Shown here in pieces: positions 25,973 to 37,345 of a DNA stretch of 64,000 bases (position 1 is the first letter of the stretch; every line of letters begins with the position of its first letter). The DNA is from Adiantum capillus-veneris. Taxonomy: Eukaryota > Streptophyta > Polypodiopsida > Polypodiales > Pteridaceae. The DNA lies in the NCBI GenBank assembly GCA_014529385.2, contig CM043952.1, forward strand, positions 68,019,370 through 68,083,369, given 5' to 3'. Position numbers and translations under genes: made by a program. A model generated the notes under the pieces. It had not been told where the DNA came from, searched no databases, and saw only the letters and a program-made list of their open reading frames with translations.

Positions 25973-27299
25973 GTACGTCGATATGATTAAGGGAAACAAT
26001 CACATCGATGACAAGTTTATTGTTCCACCCATATGGGAATGTAAAATGATAGCAAAGAAAAATAAACATTTTTGCAAAGGCAACACTAAGGCCCCTAAGG
26101 GCTTGTCCTTTGGGTGAGCCCTTCATTTTGCATGGAATCTTTCAAGATTCCATTCAAGTTACCTTTCTTATGCGTCGTAAAACTACCATGCAGCAACTTG
26201 CATTGGAGCTCAGGACTTCGTGCTCAAGGAGAAGCTCCTAGCCTGAGCCAGTCCATCACATTGGCCTTTTTGTCGCCTATGCATGGTGATCCACCTCCCT
26301 ACCCCCTCAAAGGGGCTCACCACTTTCAGCAAGCACACCTTTGAACTTTTGGCAGGTACATCTCCTCAAGCCACGCTACCACAATGCCTGGCAAGTTCCC
26401 TACCATCATCTCGAGGCAACCTTCACCTTTTTCTTTCATCTCCCAAAGAGCATCTCGATGAGATACCCACTAATAAACCTATATCAAATATTAGACCATT
26501 AATTTATTAAGGCATGGTTTCTATAATATATAGAGTGCATACTTGTTGAATTCTCTATTCTCATTATATGGAATCTTCATAGATTCCATTCACCAAGAGG
26601 ACCAAGTTCGTCACCTTGACCTACAGGGAGAGGTTTCCACCATGACCACTCCACACCATGCACATCGTTGGTGTCTCTACAAAACTCTTTGAATAAAACA
26701 AAGGCAACCTACTCTCCTCTCCCCCTTGCACAACCGCTTTTGCTACGTGTTCGCCTTGTACAACACCTCAGCCAACTTCCCACCCCTTCTGGCCTCGCAT
26801 AATACATACCAAGTGCTTCCACTTTCTTTTTTGTTCTGGAAACAGAGTGTTTTTAAAGATACACCGTAATGAAACCCAAATCCATAATTGCACTTCCCTA
26901 CCTTCACCCACCATCTGCCTCCCCTACTTTGCCTACCACTTGGCAACTCGCATTGCCTATCATGCTTTGCCCCATTCTTTGTTGGCTCACCTGGCCTCGG
27001 ATGCCCCACCTTGTTTTTCCTTCAAATTAACCTCTTCAATACCACTTTTCCATAAAAGTGTAATGGAATCACAACATTCTCCCTAATTACACCAATTCCA
27101 AAAAAAATATCCATTACTTACTGACACAAATTCCCTTTAAAATGCTAAGTTTCAAAATCACAAGCATGTAATTGTAATTCTTTTGGGTTGCTAATATAAT
27201 CTACTCACGATTGTAAGTTTTGCCATAGATAAAAAATAAAAAAATGGTAAGTTTCAAAATCACAAGCATGTACTATATTGTACAATAATTAAAGTGACA
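25681..27299. other. Gene-free interval with (CA)n at 25927-25971
   Basis: No convincing gene. Two short perfect foldbacks of the same type occur (GGAATCTTTCAAGATTCC at about 26134 and GGAATCTTCATAGATTCC at about 26570). Confidence 0.4.
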
Positions 27300-28390
27300 A
27301 TAGTGAGCATTTGCTTAAGAGAATTCTTAATGAAACATATGAAGGTAGCAAAATAAACATTATACATAGTTAGCTTGGCATGAACAGTACTTGCAAAAAA
27401 GAGAGAAAATTAGAGAAATTGACAACAAATTGAGGACCAGATTTACTTGGAGCCGATCCCCCCTCCAAAAGGCTTTTGTTTTATAGATTCTCCCATAAAG
27501 AAAGACTTGGTACAATACATTCTTTGTTTTCCTTGAGACCTTGTTGATGCTATGAAGATGGCTTCCCGTAATAGTATGGACAATATTATTGTACGCATAC
27601 TCTACAAGGGGTAAGTACTTTTCCCATTGTGAGCGTTGATCTACTTCTGTAACATAAGTCTTTAGTAGATTGAGAATCGTAGATTGGCTATCTCACTTTG
27701 GCCATCCGTTTGTGGGTGATAGGCCGAAGAGAAATTCAATCTTATACCTAGATTTTCAAAGTGACCTTTCCAAAAATTACTGGTCATTCTAGGATCTCTA
27801 TCCGACATGACGGATGTTGGCAATCCATGGTGTTTGAAAATCTGAATACGAAGAGGGTTGCCATTTGGTGTGCCTTAATAGTCTTTTTGACAGGAATAAG
27901 GTGTGCTTGCTTGCTAAACCTATCGACTATTGTCCATATTCCCGTTCCCATGGATAGACTTGGGTAATCCAAAGATAAAATCCATGGATATACTCTCCCA
28001 TGGTGAATTAGGGATTGGCAATGGCTGGAGTAATCCAGGTTGCTTCCCTCTATCATACTTGGTCTTTTGGCATATCACACATTTTGAAACATACTCTTGT
28101 ATGTCTACTTTCATGGTAGGTAAATAGAAGTACGTCTTTACTCCTTGAAGAGTAGGTTGAATGCCTCTATGCCCTGCATAGGGAGGAGCATGGGATTCAT
28201 ACATGACTTTCTCTTGAAGTGAGTGGGTAACGCATAGCCTATTGCCATGGAGAAGATACGCATCCTCCAAGGTAAATGGTTCTTCTTTCTTCCCCAATGC
28301 AAGGACTGACATTATGTCTTTAAAGTCAGGGTCAGTAGCATACTCATCTACCATAACCGATAGATCATTGTGAGTTGCTATAGACACCAC
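27300..28390 (-). pseudogene. Gypsy family-B fragment B3: integrase joined to LTR piece
   Basis: 28390 down to about 27570 encodes a chromovirus-type integrase. It includes the zinc region (GHRGIQPTL ... CVICQKTKYDRGKQPGLL), SPWESISMDFIFGLPKS, and IDRFSKQAHLIP after a frameshift. A YHPQTDGQSE block follows. It then jumps directly to family-B LTR sequence (about 27340-27560, GGACCAGATTTACTTGGAGCC ...). The rest of the integrase and the 3' non-coding region are deleted. Multiple frameshifts and stops are present. Confidence 0.8.
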
Positions 28391-29639
28391 ATCGACTCTT
28401 GGTCATCGTGAGTATCGAAAAGTGAGATTCAAGGATGTTGCCTCAAGTCCAATTATACAAACAACTCAATCTACTAGCTAATGATGCTCCTGAGAGAGCA
28501 GAGTCCAAGAGTCAGGAAATAAGGAGATCTACACATGCATCTCATGCCCCTAAGCATTTCCAGCCAAGGTTAGACTGTTTATTGGTCACTGACTACGGAG
28601 AACCTACTTGCTACAAAGAGGCCATTGAGATGCAAGATAGCGTGAAGTGGGAGCAGGAAATGCAATATGAGTATAACTCGATCATGGAAAATGAAACTTG
28701 CGATTTGACAGAGTTTCCATAGGGCAAACAAACCTTGCCTTGCAAATGGGTGTACAAGACGAAGTACATGGCAAAAGATCCCAAGACTAAGTATAAGGCT
28801 AGATTGGTCAAGCAAAAAAAAGGCATGGATTTTGGTGAGATTTTCTCTCCAGTAGTCAAGATGACTACATTGCACCTTGTGCTTGGTCTAGTAGCCATTG
28901 AGGACATGGAACTTGTCTAGATGGACGTGAAGACAGATGCCCTTCACAGGGATCTTCATGAGGATGTCTACATGAAGTAGCCAGAGGGCTGTGAAGTCAA
29001 ACCTGAAAAGCCTACAAGGGTAGAACTAGTGTGTAGATTGCATGAGGCATTGTATGGACTAAAAGCAGGGCTCAAGGCAGTGGTACATGAAGTTCGATAA
29101 GTGCATGCAATCCCAAGGGTATGTAAGGAGCCAGGAAGATTACTGCTTGTATACCAAGAAGTTGAACGATGGTTCACTTATCATCTTGATACTCAATGTT
29201 GATGATATGCTCATTGCTTGAAAGTCCAAAGACGAGATTTCCATCTTGAAGAAGTCACTGAGCATGCATTTTGCTATGAAGGATTTGGAAGAGCAATTTA
29301 GTTTCTTTGTATGCGTATCAAGAGGGATAGAAAATGTGGAATAATGGACTTGTCACAGGAAACGTATATCCACAAGGTCTTGCAACATTTTAATATGTAG
29401 GGGGGGAAAGGCGTTGAGTACCCCAATGTAGGCATATGAAAAACTTAGCCAGAATGATTCTCCCAAGTCTGATGCTGAGAAAGCAGAAATGGCCAAGGTG
29501 CCATATTCTTCAATGGTTGGTAGTTGTATGTATGTCATGGTAGCTACGAGACCGGACATTGCTTTTGGAGTGGGAGTGGTTGACAGGTTTATGACAAATC
29601 CTGGCACAAAGCACTGGGAAGCAATGAAACATAATTTAA

Positions 29640-30065
29640 GGTCTAATTGTGGTCACTCCTAAAAAGAATGGGAACTGGAGAGTGTGTGTTGATTATAGGC
29701 TGCTCAATGAAGCAACCAAGTGAGATCACTTCCCCCTTCCATTGAGGTAGCTGGCCATGAGAAGTATTGTGTGTAATGGCTACTCATGCTACTTTCAAAT
29801 AGGGATTGCATTGAAGGATCAATTAAAAACAACCTTCATCGCTCCTTGGGGTTGCTTTGCTTTAAGAGTCATGCCATTTGGCTTGACGAATGCTCCTATA
29901 ACTTTCCAACGCTTCATGAACATGATATTTCAAGAATTCTTTGGAAAGTCCATTAGAGGTTTCATTGATAATTTTGCATATATAGCTCAGAATCATTGCA
30001 CCTACACAAGGTAGAAGAAGGTTTGAAGAAAGTTTATGACATGGGAGGTCAACTTAATGCTTTTG
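29640..30065 (+). pseudogene. Gypsy RT fragment embedded in copia pol
   Basis: It encodes VVTPKKNGNWRVCVDYRLLN, YFQIGIALKDQLKTTFIAPW, VMPFGLTNAPITFQRFM and a degenerate FIDNF, then HLHKVEEGLKKV-like codons in another frame. The pattern is that of a Ty3/gypsy RT related to, but clearly different from, family A. It has no LTR or flanking gypsy sequence. The copia segment normally lying between HWEAMKH and the RNase H start is missing. Confidence 0.8.
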
Positions 30066-30584
30066 GAACAATGATGCATCCATTGTGGGTTACACGGATG
30101 CGAATTATGCGGGTTATGTGGATAGTCAAAGATCCACGTTTGGCTATGTTTTCCTATTTGCTGGAGTAGTTGTGTCATGGAGATCATGTCTCCAAAAGCG
30201 TACGTCATCTTCCACCACTGAGGCAGAGTATGTGGCAGTTTCTGATTCTAGCAAGGAAGCTGTGTGGTTAGCTCGCCTAGTGGGAGATCTTGGCATTACT
30301 CAGACTCCAGTGTTGCATTGTGATAGTCAAAGTGCAATTGCTTTAGCGAAAACCCTGTGTTTCACTCCAAGTCAAAATACATAGAAGTCTATTATCATGT
30401 CATACATGGCATTGAGCTAGTCAAGGTTCATACAGATGACAACCTTGCAGATGATCTCACGAAGGGCCTACCCTCCGAGCGGTTTGCGCATTGCATGGAG
30501 ATGATGGGTGTAGGGTGAAGCCACATGATTGCTTCATGGTTGTACAAATGTACATACATAGGCCACTTGGGCCATGTTGGCCTT

Positions 30585-30596
30585 CAAGTGGGAGAT
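30585..30596 (+). other. Copia polypurine tract
   Basis: AAGTGGGAGAT immediately precedes TGTTAGGG. This is the characteristic junction of plant copia elements. Confidence 0.7.
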
Positions 30597-30740
30597 TGTT
30601 AGGGTTCATGCCAACTGGCCGGCGGACACCCATCACACTGACTGTACTAACCTTACCTATTCTTTTGATCATATAGAACAATAAGGAGTAGTGAGGTAAT
30701 TTTGAATCCTCACTAGGAGCTCCACCCACATTGTGCTCAT
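30597..30740 (+). repeat. Start of copia 3' LTR
   Basis: It begins TGTTAGGGTTCATGCC right after the polypurine tract. The far end is not delimited because the sequence enters a long (TC)n run and no 5' LTR exists for comparison. Confidence 0.6.
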
Positions 30741-30807
<67 letters not shown>

Positions 30808-30851
30808 GAGTGCATGGTCCAATGCGTGTGGGAGAGGGAGAAGAAGAAGAA

Positions 30852-30926
<75 letters not shown>
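30741..30926. repeat. (TC)n and (GA)n arms around a short spacer
   Basis: (TC)n at 30741-30805 is followed about 50 bases later by (GA)n at 30856-30926. The two runs are complementary and could pair as a very long stem. Confidence 0.9.
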
Positions 30927-30932
<6 letters not shown>

Positions 30933-31070
30933 TATCGTCCACGGAGGTCAAATATGACCCATGGGACCAAACAAAATTTTACAATTGCATGCTTATACGT
31001 GAAGACATGAGATACATATTAGTTAAGGACTGAGGGTCCATCAAGAGAAAAAAGAAAGAGGGAACAAAAT

Positions 31071-31787
31071 CTAGGGGGGAGCAGTTGAGGGGAGAGCCTC
31101 TTTTGGAGTTCGAAACTCCTGAATGATAGTTTTACCGCCTTGATAGACTGCCCATTTGCCTTGCTTGCGGACTTCAGACATCTTCTTGAGCTCGTCCTTT
31201 TTTATTTTGAGTTGATTTGTGGTCAGCTCCTCAGTAATCCAAAGCTTTGTTCCTTTGAGGAGATGGGATTGACGTAGAAGCTTCACTCGCTCCTCTTTAT
31301 CCTTGAAAGTAAGGACACAATGCTTAGGGCACACATGTCGGTGTGTATCATTGATCCAAGTGACCGTCTCTGGTTTGATGTTGATTGGTTCAAGGATGTC
31401 GTTGAGTTTCGTAATTGCTTCTTCAAGACTATCCTCAACTGTGCACCACGGCGGAGGGAGTCCACCGATGTGTACCTTGAGGGCATTCTCTTCTCGAAGT
31501 CTTCGTTCGCAGAGCTCCTTTGTTACACAAGCCTGTACTTCGGTGATGGTTGTTGAATGTGCTTGGTTAACCTTTGCCTCAACCTCCTTTACCTTGTCGG
31601 TGGCGAGGTCAACCATAGAATCGAAGCGTTCTTCTAGCTTGCGGAGGCGAGATTTGAGCTCGAGGTTCTCTTCCAAGACTCGATCAAGAGCTGTTTGAAG
31701 CTTAGTGATTCGATCATGTTTGCTAGGGGCTGCTACCACAGCTGCAAAACTCGGTCGTATTCTGGAAGGGGTCTTTGGGGTTGTCAT
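31071..31787 (-). CDS. LINE ORF1-like protein, coiled-coil plus RRM type
   Basis: 238 residues from the ATG at 31785-31787. Residues about 25-110 form a Leu/Glu/Lys coiled coil (LQTALDRVLEENLELKSRL). Residues about 120-190 are RRM-like, with VHIGGLPPPW and HCVLTFKDKEERVKLL. A basic C-terminal domain follows (GTKLWITEELTTNQ ... KWAVYQGG). The architecture is that of an L1 ORF1 protein and differs from the DUF4283/CCHC type at 11525-13031. The frame is intact. No ORF2 follows: only about 80 bp remain on the 3' side before the copia LTR/microsatellite sequence. It is probably a fragment of a truncated element, or an expressed derivative. Confidence 0.6.
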   Translation of the reverse strand: MTTPKTPSRIRPSFAAVVAAPSKHDRITKLQTALDRVLEENLELKSRLRKLEERFDSMVDLATDKVKEVEAKVNQAHSTTITEVQACVTKELCERRLREENALKVHIGGLPPPWCTVEDSLEEAITKLNDILEPINIKPETVTWINDTHRHVCPKHCVLTFKDKEERVKLLRQSHLLKGTKLWITEELTTNQLKIKKDELKKMSEVRKQGKWAVYQGGKTIIQEFRTPKEALPSTAPP

Positions 31788-32163
31788 CCCTATGCTCGAG
31801 ATTCAAGAAGGTTAGCAAATCTGAGGAGAGCTCAATGCAAGAACCCCTGCTAGGTTGTGGAAGCAAAACTCCAAAGAAAATGACGTTAGATATCTCTGCA
31901 AACGGCTCTGACGGCCTGTCATGGGCATCTACTGACTCCAGAGGTGGAGACCTTCTGTTGAAGGCAGCACAGCAACTTGCACGCCTACAGAGGCCGCCGG
32001 AATCAGAGCTACGACCAGCATGCCTCACTGTCGGGAGCCTGTTGGAGATGGAGCGACGCTATAGGCTTGTGTAGGGCAGGGCAAGGCTGATTCAGATGCC
32101 CTCCCACAGGGCTGCCCCTCGCCCAGGGGAGGACAACCTGAGAGGGAGAGCTCGCGAACCCTA

Positions 32164-32166
<3 letters not shown>
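31788..32166 (-). other. Upstream region of the RRM-type ORF1
   Basis: GC-rich sequence 5' of the ORF1-like gene, probably its 5' UTR. Both strands have open frames, but neither looks like a known protein. Confidence 0.35.

Positions 32167-32241
<75 letters not shown>
32167..32241. repeat. (GA)n microsatellite
   Basis: A perfect GA run of about 75 bp. Confidence 0.95.
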
Positions 32242-32245
<4 letters not shown>

Positions 32246-32406
32246 ATGAAGTTATTGTTTTTCGGGAGGGGGGTGTTTAGAGAGGATACTCTTCTTTTAA
32301 GGGGCACTACTACGGGTCACACACTATTACGTAATTGTTAAGATACTCAACATGACAAGTATTTGGGCTATTCACCCTCTTTGTTAGGGGTACCATTTGT
32401 GTAAGT

Positions 32407-32440
32407 AGTAGAGCCCCCCCCCCCCCCCCCCCCCCCCCCC
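32407..32440. repeat. C homopolymer, about 34 bases
   Basis: An uninterrupted C run followed by AACCAACCAACC. The length should be treated with caution because assemblers often mis-size such runs. Confidence 0.8.
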
Positions 32441-32682
32441 AACCAACCAACCAACCCAACCCACTTAGTTCGATTACGTAGCAACAACATCCAACACCAA
32501 CCACCTTCACCCTCTTTGGGCCAATGTGGTTTGACTCCCTTCTTTTCTGATGAGACAAGGGTGGGGCATGTGTGCTTTCTCCCTCTTGCCTCTCTCTATT
32601 TGGTGTTGTTTTTCGTTTACTCGAGGTAAGTAGGCCAAGAGCATTTAATCACAACCCGCTGAATGAGCGATAGATTGGGGGG

Positions 32683-32689
<7 letters not shown>

Positions 32690-32761
<72 letters not shown>

Positions 32762-32794
32762 AGAAGAAGAAGAAGAAGAAGAAGAAGAAGAAGA
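32690..32794. repeat. (GA)n(GAA)n microsatellite
   Basis: A GA run passes into AAG/GAA repeats. This forms the tail of SINE-like copy s7. Confidence 0.95.
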
Positions 32795-32878
32795 TTGTTT
32801 TAACGTTGTAGGAAATTATCCCAAGAGACCTTGAAGATCTATCCGACGAGGAGAGTTGAACTCAAGACTTGTTATGTG
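32795..32878 (-). repeat. SINE-like fragment s7
   Basis: The minus strand has AAGTCTTGAGTTCAACTC (B-box region), CGTCGGATAGATCTTC, AAGGTCTCTTGGGATAA and CCTACAACGTTAAAACA, then (TTC)n. 5' truncated before the A box. Confidence 0.6.
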
Positions 32879-33885
<1,007 letters not shown>

Positions 33886-33893
33886 CCGGCCCA

Positions 33894-33902
33894 TTTATAA
33901 TA
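33894..33902 (+). promoter_or_regulatory. Possible TATA box of the SMT2-like gene
   Basis: TTTATAATA lies about 390 bp before the start codon, in a change from AT-rich to GC-rich sequence. It is only a weak match. Confidence 0.3.
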
Positions 33903-34288
33903 TTCGATCCATAGGAATGTGGACTGGATTGGCCGGTTCCCACCGGCGACGCCCGTCTCGCTGTCTCGTCTAAAGGCGGCACAAAAGCCAAGCTGAGCAG
34001 CCTTTTAACCAAGCATTTGGGTGATCTGATCGATCCTCGCTGTTTTGAGCAGGGCCCGCTTTCTCTCCCCCCCCCCCTTTGACCTGCCTCGGCTATGGCT
34101 TCGAGGGTCTCGTCCTCTCCGCAGTGAAGGCGCCCCCTTGTCTCAAAGCTCGGCTGCAGGTATTCCCTTTGTTGTGGGTTTGATTTTCGCGCAGATTTGC
34201 TTTTGGGCTTCCTGCAAACACCTTCTTTTTGCCGCGGATCTCTGTCAGACCTCGCAAAGCTCAAGGTCTGTTTTAGGGCATTTGATAC

Positions 34289-35404
34289 ATGCTGGATATG
34301 GTTATGGAGATGATAACCGGGGCAGATCCTTACACTCTAGCTGCGGTGGGGGCCTCGTTGATTGTTGCAGTAGGCATCTACTATCTGGTTTTCATTCTGG
34401 GCCCTGCCGAAACAAAGGGCAAATCTGCAGTAGAGCTGGGAGGGGGCTCTCTTGCACGGGAGCAGGTCGCAGATAACTACAAGGCCTATGCAGATTTTTT
34501 CAAAAAGCCTAAGGAGATTGAAAATGCAAAACAGGTTCCAAAACTTGTAGACACCTTCTACAACCTTGTGACTGACATCTATGAATGGGGCTGGGGACAG
34601 AGCTTTCATTTTTCACCTGCAATTACAGGAAAATCCCATCGTGAGGAGACTAGACTTCATGAGGAACACGTTGCAGATCTTCTGCACATTAAGCCCAAGG
34701 ACAAGGTTCTTGATGCAGGTTGTGGTGTGGGGGGCCCGATGCGTGCAATTGCGGCCCACTCGGGAGCGAATGTAGTGGGTATTACTATCAATGATTACCA
34801 GGTTGCGCGTGCACGCAGTCACAATAAGAAGGCTGGCCTTGATAACCTTTGCGAGGTCATTTGTGGTGACTTTTTGAACATGCCTTTTACTGATAACTCT
34901 TTTGATGGTGCTTACTCAATAGAGGCTACATGCCATGCCCCTCAATTGCGAGATGTATATGCGGAGATTTACCGCGTGCTCAAGCCTGGTAAGCTCTATG
35001 TTACTTATGAGTGGGTTACCACGCCCTTGTATAGAGCTGATAATTCAGAGCATGTGGAGATCATCCATGGAATTGAGCATGGCGATGCATTGCCGGGCCT
35101 TCGAAGCTACTCTCAAGTTGTTGACATTGCAAAGGATGTGGGGTTTGAGGTCTTAGAAGAAAAGGATTTGGCTCTACCCCCAGCTTTGCCATGGTGGAAG
35201 AGACTTAAAATGGGCAGGATAGCTTACTATCGTAACCATGTGGTTATTGCTCTTCTGTCGTTCCTTGGCGTTGCGCCACAGGGAGTGGTCGATGTGCATG
35301 AGATGCTCTTTAAGACAGCTGAGCACCTATCGCGAGGTGGGGAGACCGGTATTTTTACTCCAATGCACTTACTCGTGTGTCGCAAGCCAGAGATTGAGCA
35401 ATGA
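34289..35404 (+). CDS. SMT2: Sterol C-24 methyltransferase, SMT2 type (24-methylenesterol C-methyltransferase)
   Basis: 371 residues, single exon, full family length. The enzyme transfers a methyl group from S-adenosylmethionine to C-24/C-28 of the sterol side chain. SMT2-type enzymes act on 24-methylenelophenol and so steer synthesis toward 24-ethyl sterols such as sitosterol, at the endoplasmic reticulum. A membrane anchor spans residues about 18-37 (VGASLIVAVGIYYLVFILGPA). Sterol-methyltransferase region YEWGWGQSFHF is at 98-108, SAM motif I LDAGCGVGGP at 141-150, and YSIEATCHAP at 209-218. The C-terminal domain has LKMGR, VDVHEMLFKTA and GGETGIF. The start is supported by an in-frame TGA two codons upstream; Met 4, 6 and 8 are alternatives. 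The N-terminal membrane anchor and overall sequence favour SMT2 over SMT1. The frame shows no breaks. Confidence 0.95.
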   Translation: MLDMVMEMITGADPYTLAAVGASLIVAVGIYYLVFILGPAETKGKSAVELGGGSLAREQVADNYKAYADFFKKPKEIENAKQVPKLVDTFYNLVTDIYEWGWGQSFHFSPAITGKSHREETRLHEEHVADLLHIKPKDKVLDAGCGVGGPMRAIAAHSGANVVGITINDYQVARARSHNKKAGLDNLCEVICGDFLNMPFTDNSFDGAYSIEATCHAPQLRDVYAEIYRVLKPGKLYVTYEWVTTPLYRADNSEHVEIIHGIEHGDALPGLRSYSQVVDIAKDVGFEVLEEKDLALPPALPWWKRLKMGRIAYYRNHVVIALLSFLGVAPQGVVDVHEMLFKTAEHLSRGGETGIFTPMHLLVCRKPEIEQ

Positions 35405-36157
35405 TTGGCATGGTGTTTCTTCATCCTTGGGAAGATGTTTTTGGAAGAGGTGATAGTTCAAGGCTCGCTTTTCTTTGGACCTTCTCATGGAAAAATGCTC
35501 TCTCAACGGCGTACTTTGGCAGTGCCCAGTTTTAAAGTTATGCAGGTGCTCTTTTATGTCCCATGAACTTTTAGCTTCATCGGTTTTTGTGCTCTTATTA
35601 ATGGAGCTTCTATTATTCTAATTTTTGTGCTTGGAACATTCTAGGAAATTCAAATCTGTGCCCACCTCAAATTTTAATAAATCTGACCGTGTAGGATCTA
35701 ACACGTCTCAACTAACTGATGAGGTGGTTATGCTGCAGGAGCTTGTTGTGTGCGTCATTGTTTATAGTTGTACCTTGTATCCAGATTTGTGACCCCTCAT
35801 TATGATTTTGAGGATACAAGAAATCTTCTTTCAGCAAAGACCAATGTGTCTGCATTGAAATGTTAATTAGATATGTCTTGGTACTGGTTTATTGATTGGT
35901 TAGTGTACCCCATGTTGTAAACATGGTGCTTGGAGAGGTGGGATTGGATGTGTGGGTCTTCAGTTTCTTGCGATTTAGTTGTCGCTCGGAATCTGCATCT
36001 CAGTTATAGTAAATCATGTGGCTATTTTTGTGACCATGGAATCGTCTTCCTTTAGAGTTGGTTTCTTTCTGACTTTGATTGGGTATATGAGCTATTTCTT
36101 GTTTTTGGTGGTAGATTTGAGAGCGTCATATAGTATTTTGTGTTCTTAAATTGAAGT
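35405..36157 (+). other. 3' UTR and downstream of the SMT2-like gene
   Basis: T-rich sequence typical of a plant 3' UTR. A canonical AATAAA lies at 35676-35681, about 270 bp after the stop. No further gene seen. Confidence 0.45.
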
Positions 36158-37105
36158 ATGTGTGGTTGGTCCTACTGTACTAGTTTTGTCAGTGATGTTT
36201 ATGAATGCAGAGAGATTGCAAAAGATCTGTGTCGTAAGTGGACTATTGTCCATTTAAATCTTTGTGAAAGAGCTTACAAAGGGCCCATGGTTGCAGCAGC
36301 ATGCAACAGCAAGAATTGTGCACATACAAAAGACATGAATAGTTCTTGGGGTAGGATGTTATTTTTCTTGGGAGGAAGTTTCTCATTTCCATGCTGATGA
36401 TGGTTGAATTTTAGAGAGAGATGGTAGAGCTGAAGACTGAAGACCTCGGTAGTCAAGTTGTCCCCTTGGCCATGAAAGACAAATGCTGCTTCTTGGCCAG
36501 CTAGGAAGAGACTGAAGGGCATGTCTCGTCATATTAGAGACATTCATAGAAGTAGGTATACTATTAGGCACTTCATGTTGATAGTGTGGGATCAAATCTC
36601 CGTGATGCATGAGACATCCCTTTTTTCGTCATTGTGGTACATATGCTGCTATTCAGCTATGCTCTCAGAGGGGTTTGGCCTTTTTTGTTGATGTTTTTAA
36701 CTTGTTTGGTGCATGCTAGGATAATGCTGGACATAATTCTAGTTTCATCTGGGGTTACATTTCAAGTTCCCTAAACAGTACTCTTCTGCAAGTAGCTCTG
36801 CTAATGCTAGCTTGTGTTCATCGTACGAAGGATAATTTAAAATTTGCCTTCATTTGGATCATATAAGTCTTATCCACTGCTCTATTAATATCTTTCTTGT
36901 GAGGAAAACTTAAAATAGTGCCAGAGTTGTTTGAAATTCTCACCCTTGCTGAAGGTGGAGATTTAATTTAAGGAGTGCCTGTCAATTGTACTGAAGCCTA
37001 GTGCCTAGTTCTGGTGCTATCAGTGGTTATGTTGAAGCTATTAGAGTTAGTAATTAGGCTTTATTCCTTGCTCAGAATCGGAAATACCTGGTTTTGAAGG
37101 GAGAA

Positions 37106-37110
<5 letters not shown>
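36158..37110. other. Gene-free interval
   Basis: No recognisable coding sequence or element on either strand. Confidence 0.4.

Positions 37111-37169
<59 letters not shown>
37111..37169. repeat. (CT)n microsatellite
   Basis: A CT run directly preceding the foldback at 37170-37345. It can pair in part with the AGAGAGAAAG on the far side. Confidence 0.95.
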
Positions 37170-37173
<4 letters not shown>

Positions 37174-37345
37174 CATGTCTTATGTTTTAGTCAGTGTGAA
37201 GCTGCTTTGAATGAATTCAACTGATGGGCAATCACCTTTTTCAATGCCTTTTCATGCTCGAGTGCGGCATCTGAAGGTCTGATTGCCCATCAGTTGACTT
37301 CATTTGAAGCAGCTTACGACAGCCAGTAATGAAGAACATGCAGAG
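37170..37345 (+). ncRNA. Candidate microRNA precursor-like foldback
   Basis: A long imperfect inverted repeat. The left arm (GCTGCTTTGAATGAATTC at 37201, then AACTGATGGGCAATCA) pairs with the right arm (TGATTGCCCATCAGTTGACT from 37280, then TCATTTGAAGCAGC). This 34-bp core has one mismatch and two G:U pairs. Pairing continues inward (ACCTTTTTCAATGCC with GGCATCTGAAGGT), and outward with bulges through CTGCATGT and ACATGCAG. The shape and length fit a plant pri-miRNA stem. The core matches no miRNA family I recall. A foldback transposon (MITE) is the main alternative. Orientation is assumed. Confidence 0.5.

Larger units (their letters stand above)
28395..30596 (+). pseudogene. Ty1/copia RT and RNase H remnant with inserted gypsy RT block
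   Basis: Copia pol can be followed from a pre-RT segment (CYKEAIEMQDSVKWEQEM), through CKWVYKTKY, YKARLVKQKKGMDFGEIFSP and MDVKT, to NVDDMLI (usual YVDD), then MYVMVATRPDIAFGVG and HWEAMKH. At about 29640 the sequence switches to gypsy RT until about 30065. It then resumes as copia RNase H (YTDANYAGYVDSQRSTFGY, STTEAEYVA, CDSQSAIALA) and the ADDLTKGLP tail. Many stops (28721, 28918, 28978 and others) and frameshifts are present. There is no gag or integrase. Confidence 0.85.

Noticed and set aside
34045-34476. A 143-codon frame overlapping the SMT2 start
   Set aside because: It begins with TTG, lies partly in the 5' UTR and partly out of frame over SMT2, and has no recognisable domain.
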